A stretch of 64,000 bases of DNA from NCBI RefSeq assembly GCF_013426915.1, contig NZ_AP023180.1:2542001-2606000 (forward strand). Direction: 5' to 3'. How positions within the stretch are numbered: position 1 is the stretch's first letter; every line of letters starts with the position of its first letter. Shown here in pieces: positions 47,115 through 54,863 of this stretch. The DNA comes from Paraburkholderia sp. PGU19. GTDB lineage: Bacteria; Pseudomonadota; Gammaproteobacteria; Burkholderiales; Burkholderiaceae. Both the position numbers and the translations under genes were made by a program. Below the pieces are notes generated by a model, which had not been told where the DNA came from, searched no databases, and was given only the letters and a program-made list of their open reading frames with translations.

Positions 47115-47552
47115 ATGATCAGGATCGTTGTTGCCGCTGCGGCACTTGCCGCCCTCACCGCCCTCACTTCGATGAACGTGGCATTCGCCGGGCCGACACC
47201 CGCGCCCAAGGATGCCTATGCGTACATCGGTTATCCGAACGACGGACAGGTCGTACCCGCCAACAAGCCGTTTCGCGTGTGGTTCGGCTTGCGCTACATG
47301 GGCGTCGCGCCCAAGGGCGTGAAGTATCCGAACACGGGGCATCATCATCTGCTGATCGACACCGACTTGCCTCCAGCGGATCAGGAGATTCCTTCCGACC
47401 GCCAGCACCTGCATTTCGGCGCGGGCGAAACGGAAACGATGGTCACCTTGCCGCCCGGCAAGCACACGCTCCAGTTGCTGATGGGCGACGAGAATCATAT
47501 TCCGCACAATCCGCCCGTCTACTCGAAGAAGATCACGGTGATCGCGAAGTGA
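47115..47552 (+). CDS. Exported DUF4399 protein, copy 2
   Basis: 145 residues, a clear paralogue of copy 1: signal peptide AALAALTALTSMNVAFA, then GPTPAPKDAYAYIGYPNDGQ, YPNTGHHHLLIDTDLPPADQ and FGAGETETMVTLPPGKHTLQ. Start chosen at 47115, where the signal peptide begins (GGAG 12 bases upstream); the frame is open from 47043. Both copies sit between the kinase/caspase genes and a peptide precursor, suggesting an envelope accessory role in the system. Confidence 0.85.
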   Translation: MIRIVVAAAALAALTALTSMNVAFAGPTPAPKDAYAYIGYPNDGQVVPANKPFRVWFGLRYMGVAPKGVKYPNTGHHHLLIDTDLPPADQEIPSDRQHLHFGAGETETMVTLPPGKHTLQLLMGDENHIPHNPPVYSKKITVIAK

Positions 47553-47583
47553 ACGAACGTGTGTGCTCAACTTTCTTCTTCAG

Positions 47584-47606
47584 TGCTGTCTTTTTCGAAC
47601 CAACAG
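47584..47606. promoter_or_regulatory. Upstream dyad, likely activator site
   Basis: TGCTGTC-N6-CGAACC-AACAG, related to the array dyads (GCTGTCGGTT...ACCGAACAGC). It ends 139 bases before the -24 element at 47746, close to the 136-base gap seen in both arrays. Confidence 0.6.
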
Positions 47607-47745
47607 TTTTTAGTCGAATGTTGGCCACGCAGCGGCACCCTGGAACGGGATCGACGCGCATCGAATTCGTATGCGCAAAATCGCTCTGATACGTCATCCA
47701 ATGGCAGCAAGGCTTTGCAGGTTTTTCGCGGCGCGGGCAGTGCAA

Positions 47746-47762
47746 TTGGCACAGCCTATGCG
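47746..47762 (+). promoter_or_regulatory. Sigma-54 promoter of the precursor at 47845
   Basis: TTGGCACAGCCTATGCG. The -24 box TTGGCAC is perfect and the -12 TGC is in register. The transcription start should be near 47773, about 70 bases before the ATG. Confidence 0.85.
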
Positions 47763-47844
47763 TTGTCAGGCTCGAGCAGACAAGATGCTTGAACCAAACC
47801 GAAACACCATGGCGAAGCTTCGCTTCCCTCTTAGGAGAACTGTC

Positions 47845-48108
47845 ATGAGCGCACTGATGATCAAAGACCTGCCCGTTGCCGAAGAACTCGACGGCAAGGC
47901 CATGAAGGCCCTTCGCGGCGGCTTCGCTGGCTTTCCGAACTTCCCGGGCATCAATTTCGACTTCAGCAAGCAGATCGGCGACGTGCAGCAGATGATCCAG
48001 CAGCAAATGAACATCAGCAACGTGAGCGGCGGCAACGCGTTCGCGTCGGGCCTGAGCACGACGATCACGCCGACGATGCTGGCCAACAACAGCGTCACCA
48101 TGCGCTAG
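47845..48108 (+). CDS. Double-glycine peptide precursor with a Phe/Asn-rich core
   Basis: 87 residues. Leader MSALMIKDLPVAEELDGKAM then KALRGG; 61-residue core FAGFPNFPGINFDFSKQIGD, then VQQMIQQQMNISNVSGGNAF and on to NNSVTMR. AGGAG precedes the ATG by eight bases. The core differs from the array cores but is also Cys-free and Asn/Gln/Gly-rich. It is sigma-54 controlled by sequence, and a decayed paralogue lies at 41796. It precedes the outer-membrane factor gene by about 260 bases. Confidence 0.83.
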   Translation: MSALMIKDLPVAEELDGKAMKALRGGFAGFPNFPGINFDFSKQIGDVQQMIQQQMNISNVSGGNAFASGLSTTITPTMLANNSVTMR

Positions 48109-48124
48109 CCACACGGCGATGCCC

Positions 48125-48146
48125 GCGGAGGCCGGACCGGCCTCTG
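48125..48146. terminator. Strong hairpin after the precursor, terminator or processing signal
   Basis: GAGGCCGG-A-CCGGCCTC with flanking GC pairs, 20 bases after the precursor stop. There is no T-run, so it could stabilise or attenuate the mRNA rather than end it fully. Confidence 0.4.
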
Positions 48147-48368
48147 CGCTCCGGGAAAATCCCGAAGCTCGCCGCGTAATCTGCTTCACCGCGCATCGTC
48201 AAAAAGATCCAGAAGCCAATCGTCCTGTCCACACGACCGCCGCGTCACCGCACGCACTCCACGCCGAACGAAATCCGCCGACATCGATAGAGATGCCGCG
48301 CTGGACGTGCTTTACTTGAAAGGCGCGCTCTGCACGTGCAGTACACCCGGGAATGATCGGAGAATATC

Positions 48369-49799
48369 GTGTCTGCGTTGCCTGATTCGTTCGTCGCCGT
48401 CGCTCGCGTCATCTCTGCCGCCGCTGTTTGCACAGCCATGCTGGCCGGTTGCGTCGATGTTCACATGGCCGACTACAAGCGCCCCGATACGCCCGCCAAG
48501 GCGTCGTGGTCCGACAAGACGGGTACGCTCGTTTCACCCGCCGACACCATCGTGCCCGACTGGTGGAAAGGCTTCCAGGACCCGTATCTGAATACGCTGA
48601 TCGCCAAAGCAATCGAAGGCAACTTCGACATCAAGGTGCTCGCCGCACGCATCGACGTAGCGGGCGCGCAGATCGGTGAAGCGAAGGCGGGTGCATTGCC
48701 GACGGCCGATCTCGGCGCAGGTGCGAATTTCCAGAAGACCACAGGGCAACCGTTCACGCGGCAGTACAACGTAGCCGCCCAGGTGAACTGGGACATCGAC
48801 ATCTGGGGCAAGGTCGAAAAGGGCGTGCAGGCGCAAAAGGCCGAGTTCCGCGCGACGGAAGCCGACTGGCGCGCGGGTTATCTTGAACTCGTGTCGAACG
48901 TGGCGACCACGTATTTCCAGATTCTCCAGTTCGACGATCAGATCGACGCGCAACAGAAGATGGTCGACGAAAACAAGACGATTCTCTCGATCTTCGAAGG
49001 CATGAGCCGCAATGGCCTCGTTCCAAAGACGCAGGTGATGCGTCAACAGGCAGAGGTCAATCGTCTAACCAAGGATCTGCTCGATCTGCGCCGTTCACGG
49101 AGCATTGCGAACAACGCGCTGTGCACGCTGATCGGTGTGCCGGCCGGTGAATTCACCGTGCCCGTCGGCCATCTGCAGCAGCGCGTGCAACAGCCGCCCG
49201 TGCCGGGCGGGCTGCCTTCGCAACTGCTGTCGCGCCGGCCTGATATCGTCGCATCGGAATTGCGCGTGCTCGAAGCGTATAACCTGGTCGGCGAAGCCAA
49301 GCTGGCGCAATTGCCGACCATCAGCCTGACGGGACATGGCGGCACCGCGAGCTTCGCGCTGTCCGATCTTTTGAAGTCGTTCACGTTCGGCTTCATGCCG
49401 AGCATCAACATTCCGCTACTCGATCCTGGCGTGCGCGCGCACGTCAAGACCACCGAGGCGCAAACCACCGTCGCCGAGCAGCAGTACCGGCAAACCGTGA
49501 TGGGCGCATTCGAGGAAGTGGAGAACGCACTCGTCAATCTGGATTCGCACAAGCAGCAGCGCGTCGAATTGCAACAGGAAGTGGAGCGTCTGAGCGTCGT
49601 CAACGTGCAGATGCAGTCGCAATTGCGCGAAGGCGTGGTGTCACAACTGGACGTGTTCGAAACGGACCGCACGCTGCTGCAGGCGCAACTCGATCTGCTG
49701 ACGAATCACCAGCAAATACTGTCCGACACGGTACTGCTTTACAAGGCGCTCGGCGGCGGCTGGCCGGCTGTCGACGTGCAGACACAAGTCAAGCAATGA
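48369..49799 (+). CDS. NodT-type outer-membrane factor (TolC-like lipoprotein)
   Basis: 476 residues from GTG 48369 (GGAGAATATC upstream). Signal peptide with lipobox (CTAMLAGC, Cys about 26), then two OEP repeats of long coiled helices: WWKGFQDPYLNTLIAKAIEG, ARIDVAGAQIGEAKAGALPT and, in the second half, LLSRRPDIVASELRVLEAYN. The end SDTVLLYKALGGGWPAVD is typical of NodT proteins. It would form the outer-membrane exit channel of the peptide exporter together with the HlyD adaptor at 52611 and the ABC transporter at 54864. No RND pump is adjacent, which favours this partnership. Confidence 0.9.
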   Translation: MSALPDSFVAVARVISAAAVCTAMLAGCVDVHMADYKRPDTPAKASWSDKTGTLVSPADTIVPDWWKGFQDPYLNTLIAKAIEGNFDIKVLAARIDVAGAQIGEAKAGALPTADLGAGANFQKTTGQPFTRQYNVAAQVNWDIDIWGKVEKGVQAQKAEFRATEADWRAGYLELVSNVATTYFQILQFDDQIDAQQKMVDENKTILSIFEGMSRNGLVPKTQVMRQQAEVNRLTKDLLDLRRSRSIANNALCTLIGVPAGEFTVPVGHLQQRVQQPPVPGGLPSQLLSRRPDIVASELRVLEAYNLVGEAKLAQLPTISLTGHGGTASFALSDLLKSFTFGFMPSINIPLLDPGVRAHVKTTEAQTTVAEQQYRQTVMGAFEEVENALVNLDSHKQQRVELQQEVERLSVVNVQMQSQLREGVVSQLDVFETDRTLLQAQLDLLTNHQQILSDTVLLYKALGGGWPAVDVQTQVKQ

Positions 49800-50062
49800 G
49801 CTGAAGCAATGAAGCGCTAGTGCTGCGTGCGCGACGCGGGCGAATAGAGGAATAGCTGGCACGGTTCTTAAAACGACGTCTGTGAAAATCGTTGCCTGAA
49901 TATAGACCGCATTAGCCGTACCCATAATTGACTAACACCATGCGTGACTTAAAATTCCTGATTAGCCGCTCATACGGTCAGCATGACGGCTGCGTCGAAT
50001 ATGCTTTAATCGCCGCGTCTGTCGAACGCTCCGTTCGTGTCCACGCTTAGTGATGCAAAGAG
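49800..50062. other. Intergenic before the FHA operon
   Basis: About 260 bases. CTGGCACGGTTCTTAAA at 49856 has a perfect sigma-54 -24 box but AA instead of GC at -12, so it is probably not a working promoter. The operon promoter should lie here. Confidence 0.35.
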
Positions 50063-52633
50063 ATGAATCCCGGCGAAGCTCCGATTGCTGAGATGCGGGC
50101 GGCTCTGGACAAGGAGTTCGACGTCCTGCTGCTGCCCGTCTCGCATCCTTCTCTAGGCCCCATTCGCATCGTCGACGATCTGTTTGCGATCGGCCGCAGC
50201 GAGGCGCCGTTCGTCGACTATCCGCGCGATCGGGTCATCAGGCTTTCGCGGCGTCATGCGCGCATCTTTAGCGAGCATGGTGCGGTGTATGTGGCGGATC
50301 TCGACAGCAAGAACGGCACGACCGTCAACGGCGTTGCCGTGCGGATGACCCCTTCGCGTGTGCGCGCCGGCGACGAACTGTGCTTTGGCGGTGATCTGAC
50401 GTATCGCGTCGCGATCGAGCCGCGTCCATTCAGTTCGGCATCCGCGCGCGGCGTGCAGCATCTGACTGTCACGCTGCAGCCGGAGCGCCCGGATCTGGGG
50501 CTCGAACCCATCGACCTCATTGCGTTTCCGTTTCTCGTCAGCAAGACGGACGAACTGTTCTCGCGCTACAAGGACCGTTATCCGCATCAGGTCAATTACA
50601 TTTCGCGGCGCCACGCTCATATCTTCATGAAGGGCGGCGAACCCTGGATTGAAGATCTCGGCAGCACGAACGGCACATTCCTCAATCGCAAGCGTCTCGG
50701 CGAATCGGCTGTCGCATTGCAAAACGGCGATGTCGTTGGATTCGGCGGCGATCATTTCGTCTATCAGGTAGCGCTGCAAAAGTCATTCGAAGTCGAGCCT
50801 ACCGTGACTCAGATGGTGCCGCCTGCCGCCGCGCTGGGTGTTCCCGCAGCGGCTGCGCCCGCGGCAACGACGCCCGCGGCTGCTGCGCCCGTGGCGGCAA
50901 TGCCTGCGGAAGATCCCGACAAGACTACCTTTGTCGGCGCGGCGCATTCGTTTCTCGACATCTTCTGCGTCGACCGCGCATTGCAGCGCGAAGACGAGGT
51001 GAATGAAAACGCTCCGCCCTTGACGCCGGACGAAGGGACGGAAGCCCAATCACGCCGTCCGCGCCGCCGCTGGCAACTGTTGATGCGCGAACTGACGCGC
51101 ACCTTCGCGGCCGGCGACGGCACGACGATGCGGCGTATCGGCTGGGGCGGTCTGGTGGTGCTGGTTGTCGTTGTGGGACTGGCCGTCACGCTGTACATGC
51201 GGGGCGCGGCGGAGCGCGATATCAAGAGCCTGCTTGCGGCGGGAGAATACGAAGCGGCGGCGGAAGTTGGCACGTCGTCCTTGCAGCGTCACCCCGCGAG
51301 CGATGCGATCCGCTCGCTTGCAAGTGAAGCGCTGATGAAAGCGCGTGTGCCCGGCTGGCTGTCGGCGTTGCAGGTGAAACAGTTCGATCGTGCCGATGCA
51401 TTGATCGAAGGCATGCGCGCGACGAGCCAGAACAATCCCGATGCGCTCGCGCTGGTCAATCAGTTGAAATGGGTTGGAGATCTGGAGCGTTTTGTCGTCG
51501 GCCGGGGCGGCCCCGATGCGCCGATTCGCATCTATAGCGACGAAAGCCATATCGGCAATCTGCTCAAGCGTTGGGAAGACGACGCAAAAGGGCATCAGCG
51601 GATTCTGGACCGCATTGCGTCGTACGTGCCTGAATTCACTGAGCCGTATGCGCTCGCGATGAGCCATCTGCGCAGGCTGCAAAGTGACGACTCCGTGTAC
51701 CTCGCGGCGATCGACCGGCTCAATTCGACCGTCGCGACGGAGCTGGGACGCGACAAGCCAGATGCGCTGCCCGCCGTGCTGGACGATTACGCGCAACGCT
51801 ATCCGCGGCTCGCCGGGCTGGATACCTTGCGTAGCGACTTGCGGCAGTACACGGACATCTTCAACGAAATGACGGCAAGGCGCCTCGTCCCGCTGCTCGC
51901 ATTGATGAAAAAGGCGAGCTTCAGGACGCCGCCGTTCAAGTCGCAGTACGCGCAATTGAGCGCGAGCCGTCTGCCTTCCGCGGAAGTCGTGGCGAAGCAC
52001 GACGCGGCAAGCGCCGCCTGGCAAAGCGGCGACAGCCAGCAGGCGCTGGCCGGCTTGCAGGCGATGCCCGCTGGCCCGTGGTCCGATGTGATCACAGCGG
52101 AGTTCGCGCACAAGAAGGCGTTGCTCGACCAGTTCGCCGATCTGCAGAAAAGCCGTGGTTCGGGAGATCGCAACGACAAGCTGCTGTCGTTTTACGCCAG
52201 TCTCGATCCCGTAGAAGACGTGTACTTCGTGCGGGCCGTTCAGGGCGACGTCAACGCGCTGCGCGACACGGCACTGGCGCGCGCGCAAGATCAGATCGAT
52301 CGCGCGCAGGGATTGTGGCGGCAGTATCGCGCGAATGGTTCGATCGGCGGCACGCAGCGGCTGGAATCCGGCATCTCGGGCGGCTTCCGCAGTCAGGCGC
52401 TGCTGTTGTCGGGCGCGAATACGGCGGCACAACAGGGCATGCGCGTTTATACGCAACTGAAGGCGCCGCATCCGGCAGGCTCGGACCAGTTGCTCGAAGA
52501 TATCGAAGCGGAAACGCAATTGCAGCGCCGCTCGCTGCAGGAATTGCGCATGGTGCTCGAACCCGGCTTGCTGAAATCGAAGCTTGCGTTGATTGGAGGC
52601 AGTGACGAAAGTGAAGCGCGACAATCACCCTAA
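50063..52633 (+). CDS. Double-FHA membrane protein
   Basis: 856 residues. FHA domain 1 at about 35-110 (FAIGRSE, LSRRHARIF, DSKNGTTVNG) and FHA domain 2 at about 150-235 (ISRRHAHIFMK, LGSTNGTFLN); both keep the Arg, Ser and Asn that bind phosphothreonine. An Ala/Pro linker leads to PDKTTFVG (about 285-292), a plausible phosphothreonine site. One membrane helix follows (about 360-378, WGGLVVLVVVVGLAVTLYMR), then a long periplasmic helical repeat domain resembling TPRs. It probably reads kinase output at the membrane and docks on the exporter. First gene of a five-gene operon; its 3' end overlaps hlyD. Confidence 0.9.
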   Translation: MNPGEAPIAEMRAALDKEFDVLLLPVSHPSLGPIRIVDDLFAIGRSEAPFVDYPRDRVIRLSRRHARIFSEHGAVYVADLDSKNGTTVNGVAVRMTPSRVRAGDELCFGGDLTYRVAIEPRPFSSASARGVQHLTVTLQPERPDLGLEPIDLIAFPFLVSKTDELFSRYKDRYPHQVNYISRRHAHIFMKGGEPWIEDLGSTNGTFLNRKRLGESAVALQNGDVVGFGGDHFVYQVALQKSFEVEPTVTQMVPPAAALGVPAAAAPAATTPAAAAPVAAMPAEDPDKTTFVGAAHSFLDIFCVDRALQREDEVNENAPPLTPDEGTEAQSRRPRRRWQLLMRELTRTFAAGDGTTMRRIGWGGLVVLVVVVGLAVTLYMRGAAERDIKSLLAAGEYEAAAEVGTSSLQRHPASDAIRSLASEALMKARVPGWLSALQVKQFDRADALIEGMRATSQNNPDALALVNQLKWVGDLERFVVGRGGPDAPIRIYSDESHIGNLLKRWEDDAKGHQRILDRIASYVPEFTEPYALAMSHLRRLQSDDSVYLAAIDRLNSTVATELGRDKPDALPAVLDDYAQRYPRLAGLDTLRSDLRQYTDIFNEMTARRLVPLLALMKKASFRTPPFKSQYAQLSASRLPSAEVVAKHDAASAAWQSGDSQQALAGLQAMPAGPWSDVITAEFAHKKALLDQFADLQKSRGSGDRNDKLLSFYASLDPVEDVYFVRAVQGDVNALRDTALARAQDQIDRAQGLWRQYRANGSIGGTQRLESGISGGFRSQALLLSGANTAAQQGMRVYTQLKAPHPAGSDQLLEDIEAETQLQRRSLQELRMVLEPGLLKSKLALIGGSDESEARQSP

Positions 52634-53984
52634 GCCGCTTTACGAAGCGCTCGAAGATCACAGCGCCGAAGGCGTTGCGATTCTCACATCGGAACCCGTG
52701 CGGATCGCGCAGGCGCTCGTGCTGACCATGGTCGCGCTCGTTGTCGCCGGCTTGATGTGGTCGTTCTTCGGGCGCGCTGACGTGATCGTCACGGCGCAAG
52801 GCACGCTCGCGCCGGAATCGGATGTGCGGCGCATTTATGCACCGATCGACGGCGAACTCACCGACCTCTATATCGCCGAAGGCCAACCCGTATCGAAGGG
52901 CGACGTGCTCGCGCGGCTCAATGCGCGCGGCGCAATCGAAGCGGCGACCAACGCCCTGCAGGCACAGTTGAAACTCGACGACGCCGAGCGCGAATGGAAA
53001 GAATTTCCGCAGAAGAAGGAATTGATGGAGCGCAAGGCGGCCGCGCTGAAAGATCAGCTCGAAGTGGAAGAGCGTCTGCACGAGAACCGCATTTCGGAAG
53101 GCACGAGCAAGCTTGCGGAAGGCCAGAAGGCGCAACTCGAAGAAGCGCGCAGCACGCTCGACAATGCACGCCGTGCTCGCGATGCGGCGCGCCAGGAAGC
53201 GGACAAGTACGCGCGCCTGTTCGCGCAGCCGGGTGGCGGCGGCGTCGCCGAGTTGCAGGTGGAAGCGAAGCGCAACACCTCGCTGGAAGCGGAAAATGCG
53301 TACCGTGTCGCGCAATCGCGGCTCGCCGAACTCGATTTCAAACTGAGTCACGAATACGCGGAAGCCAACGCGCAACTCGAAACGAGCGGCCAGCAGTCGA
53401 CGAACCTGCAGATTCAATACGACGATCTGATCCGCGACATCACCAGCACCGAAGAGAAGCTGCGCCTGCAATTGCAGACGGCGCGCCTCGTCGCCGACGC
53501 GGCTGCGCGCATCCGCTTCGAGAACATCGACAAGGACAACTTTTTGCTGATACTCGCGCCGACTTCTGGCGTGATTACCGACGTGACGTCGACGCAAACG
53601 GGCGACAAGATCCAGGCGAATGCGCCGCTCGGCGGCATCGCGCCGAAGGACGCGCGCCCCGTGCTGAAGATCGAGATCGCCGAGCGCGACCGCGCGTTCC
53701 TGCACGAAGGCATGGCCGTCAAGATGAAATTCAATGCGTTCCCGTATCAGCGTTATGGGCTGATCAACGGCACGCTCGCGTACATCTCGCCGGCAACCAA
53801 GCCGTCGGCGCAGGACAAGCAGCCTGTCTACGAAGGCCGCGTGCAACTCGACAGGAATTATTACCAGATCGCGGAAAACCGCTATCCGCTTCGGTACGGC
53901 ATGACGGCAAGCGCCGAAATCGTCGTACGCGAGCGGCGGCTGATCGATCTTGGTCTGGACCCGTTCAGGCAACTGGCCGGATAG
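52611..53984 (+). CDS. HlyD-family membrane fusion protein
   Basis: About 457 residues. Candidate starts are GTG 52611 (GGAGG 11 bases upstream), GTG 52602 and TTG 52593, all overlapping the FHA gene end. One membrane helix near residues 30-52 (LVLTMVALVVAGLMWSFFGR) is followed by the lipoyl half-motif (IYAPIDGELTDLYIAEGQPV), a long coiled coil (about 100-290) and the second half (ILAPTSGVITDVTSTQTGDK). A beta-barrel domain ends the protein. It bridges the ABC transporter and the outer-membrane factor. Confidence 0.9.
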   Translation: MKRDNHPKPLYEALEDHSAEGVAILTSEPVRIAQALVLTMVALVVAGLMWSFFGRADVIVTAQGTLAPESDVRRIYAPIDGELTDLYIAEGQPVSKGDVLARLNARGAIEAATNALQAQLKLDDAEREWKEFPQKKELMERKAAALKDQLEVEERLHENRISEGTSKLAEGQKAQLEEARSTLDNARRARDAARQEADKYARLFAQPGGGGVAELQVEAKRNTSLEAENAYRVAQSRLAELDFKLSHEYAEANAQLETSGQQSTNLQIQYDDLIRDITSTEEKLRLQLQTARLVADAAARIRFENIDKDNFLLILAPTSGVITDVTSTQTGDKIQANAPLGGIAPKDARPVLKIEIAERDRAFLHEGMAVKMKFNAFPYQRYGLINGTLAYISPATKPSAQDKQPVYEGRVQLDRNYYQIAENRYPLRYGMTASAEIVVRERRLIDLGLDPFRQLAG

Positions 53985-54076
53985 CTTCAAAAGAACTCAT
54001 TGCAACGCAAGCGTAGCCGAAAGTACAACCGCCAGCCCGCCCGTTTGTTCGGGCCGTCACTAGAGGAGCGGACGAG

Positions 54077-54829
54077 ATGACCGCGATCGTACGAATCGAT
54101 GATGAAGTCGTGGATGTCGGCGAATTCATACGTCTACTGAAACTCACAGGCCAGTTCGAAAGCCTGATCGAACAGATGGTGCGCGACAAGCTGACCGTGC
54201 ACGCCGCGAAGAAGCACGGCGTGACGGTGAGCGCCGACGAGATACAGGAGCGCGCCGACCAGTTCCGGCGGGTGCGCGGGCTGCATCGCGCCGCAGACAT
54301 GAACCAGTATCTCGACACACTGAAGGTCGGTCTCGACGAGTTCGAGACGTTTATCACCGACAGCCTGTATCAGGAAAAGATGCTCGACAAGGTGGGCAGC
54401 GAAGGCGAGATCGAAGAGTACTTTTCGCTGAATTCGCCGAAGTTCGATGCCATCGAGGTCAGCCACATTCTGCTCGACGACGAAGGCAAGGCGAAGGAAA
54501 TGATCTCGTATCTGCGCGACGATCCCGATGCGTTCGCGGAAATGGCGCGTGAGCATTCGATTGCCGATACGAAAGACTCGGGCGGCGTGATCGGAAAAGT
54601 ACTGCGCGGGTCGCTGAAGCCCGATATCGAGGCGAAGATCTTCAACGCGGCAGTCGGCGATCTGCTCGGGCCGTTCGCGTCGCTGGACCGCTCGTGCTTC
54701 GAGATCTTTGCGGTGACGGCGAAGTATCCGGCACAACTCGACGCGGACGTCGCGTCGGAAATCAAGCGGCTGTTGCGCGAACAGTGGCTGATAACGCGCG
54801 CGCAGGAACATATCATCGAAGCGCTCTGA
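54077..54829 (+). CDS. Parvulin-type peptidyl-prolyl isomerase without signal peptide
   Basis: 250 residues. The N-terminal part is SurA-like chaperone helices (FESLIEQMVRDKLTVHAAKK, GVTVSADEIQERADQFRR). The parvulin domain spans about 130-225 (VSHILLDDEGKAKEMISYLR, REHSIADTKDSGGVIGKVLR, LLGPFASLDRSCFEIFAV). There is no signal peptide or membrane helix, so it should be cytoplasmic, unlike most SurA/PpiC proteins. Position between hlyD and the ABC transporter suggests that it keeps precursor peptides or exporter parts in an export-competent form. ATG preceded by GAGGAGCGGACGAG. Confidence 0.87.
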   Translation: MTAIVRIDDEVVDVGEFIRLLKLTGQFESLIEQMVRDKLTVHAAKKHGVTVSADEIQERADQFRRVRGLHRAADMNQYLDTLKVGLDEFETFITDSLYQEKMLDKVGSEGEIEEYFSLNSPKFDAIEVSHILLDDEGKAKEMISYLRDDPDAFAEMAREHSIADTKDSGGVIGKVLRGSLKPDIEAKIFNAAVGDLLGPFASLDRSCFEIFAVTAKYPAQLDADVASEIKRLLREQWLITRAQEHIIEAL

Positions 54830-54863
54830 TTGACGCGCGCTGCTGACGGGGACCCCAAGCATC

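Larger units (their letters stand above)
47553..47844. other. Regulatory intergenic region of a peptide precursor
   Basis: About 290 bases with no gene. It contains the activator-like dyad (47584-47606), a near-consensus sigma-54 promoter (47746-47762) and the untranslated leader of the precursor at 47845. Confidence 0.7.

Noticed and set aside
49856..49872. CTGGCACGGTTCTTAAA as a sigma-54 promoter of the FHA operon
   Set aside because: Perfect -24 half but AA replaces GC at -12 and no matching upstream dyad was found.
50153..53990. Long minus-strand frames opposite the FHA and HlyD genes
   Set aside because: Shadows of strongly supported plus-strand genes; composition is Arg/Leu-rich without domain patterns.
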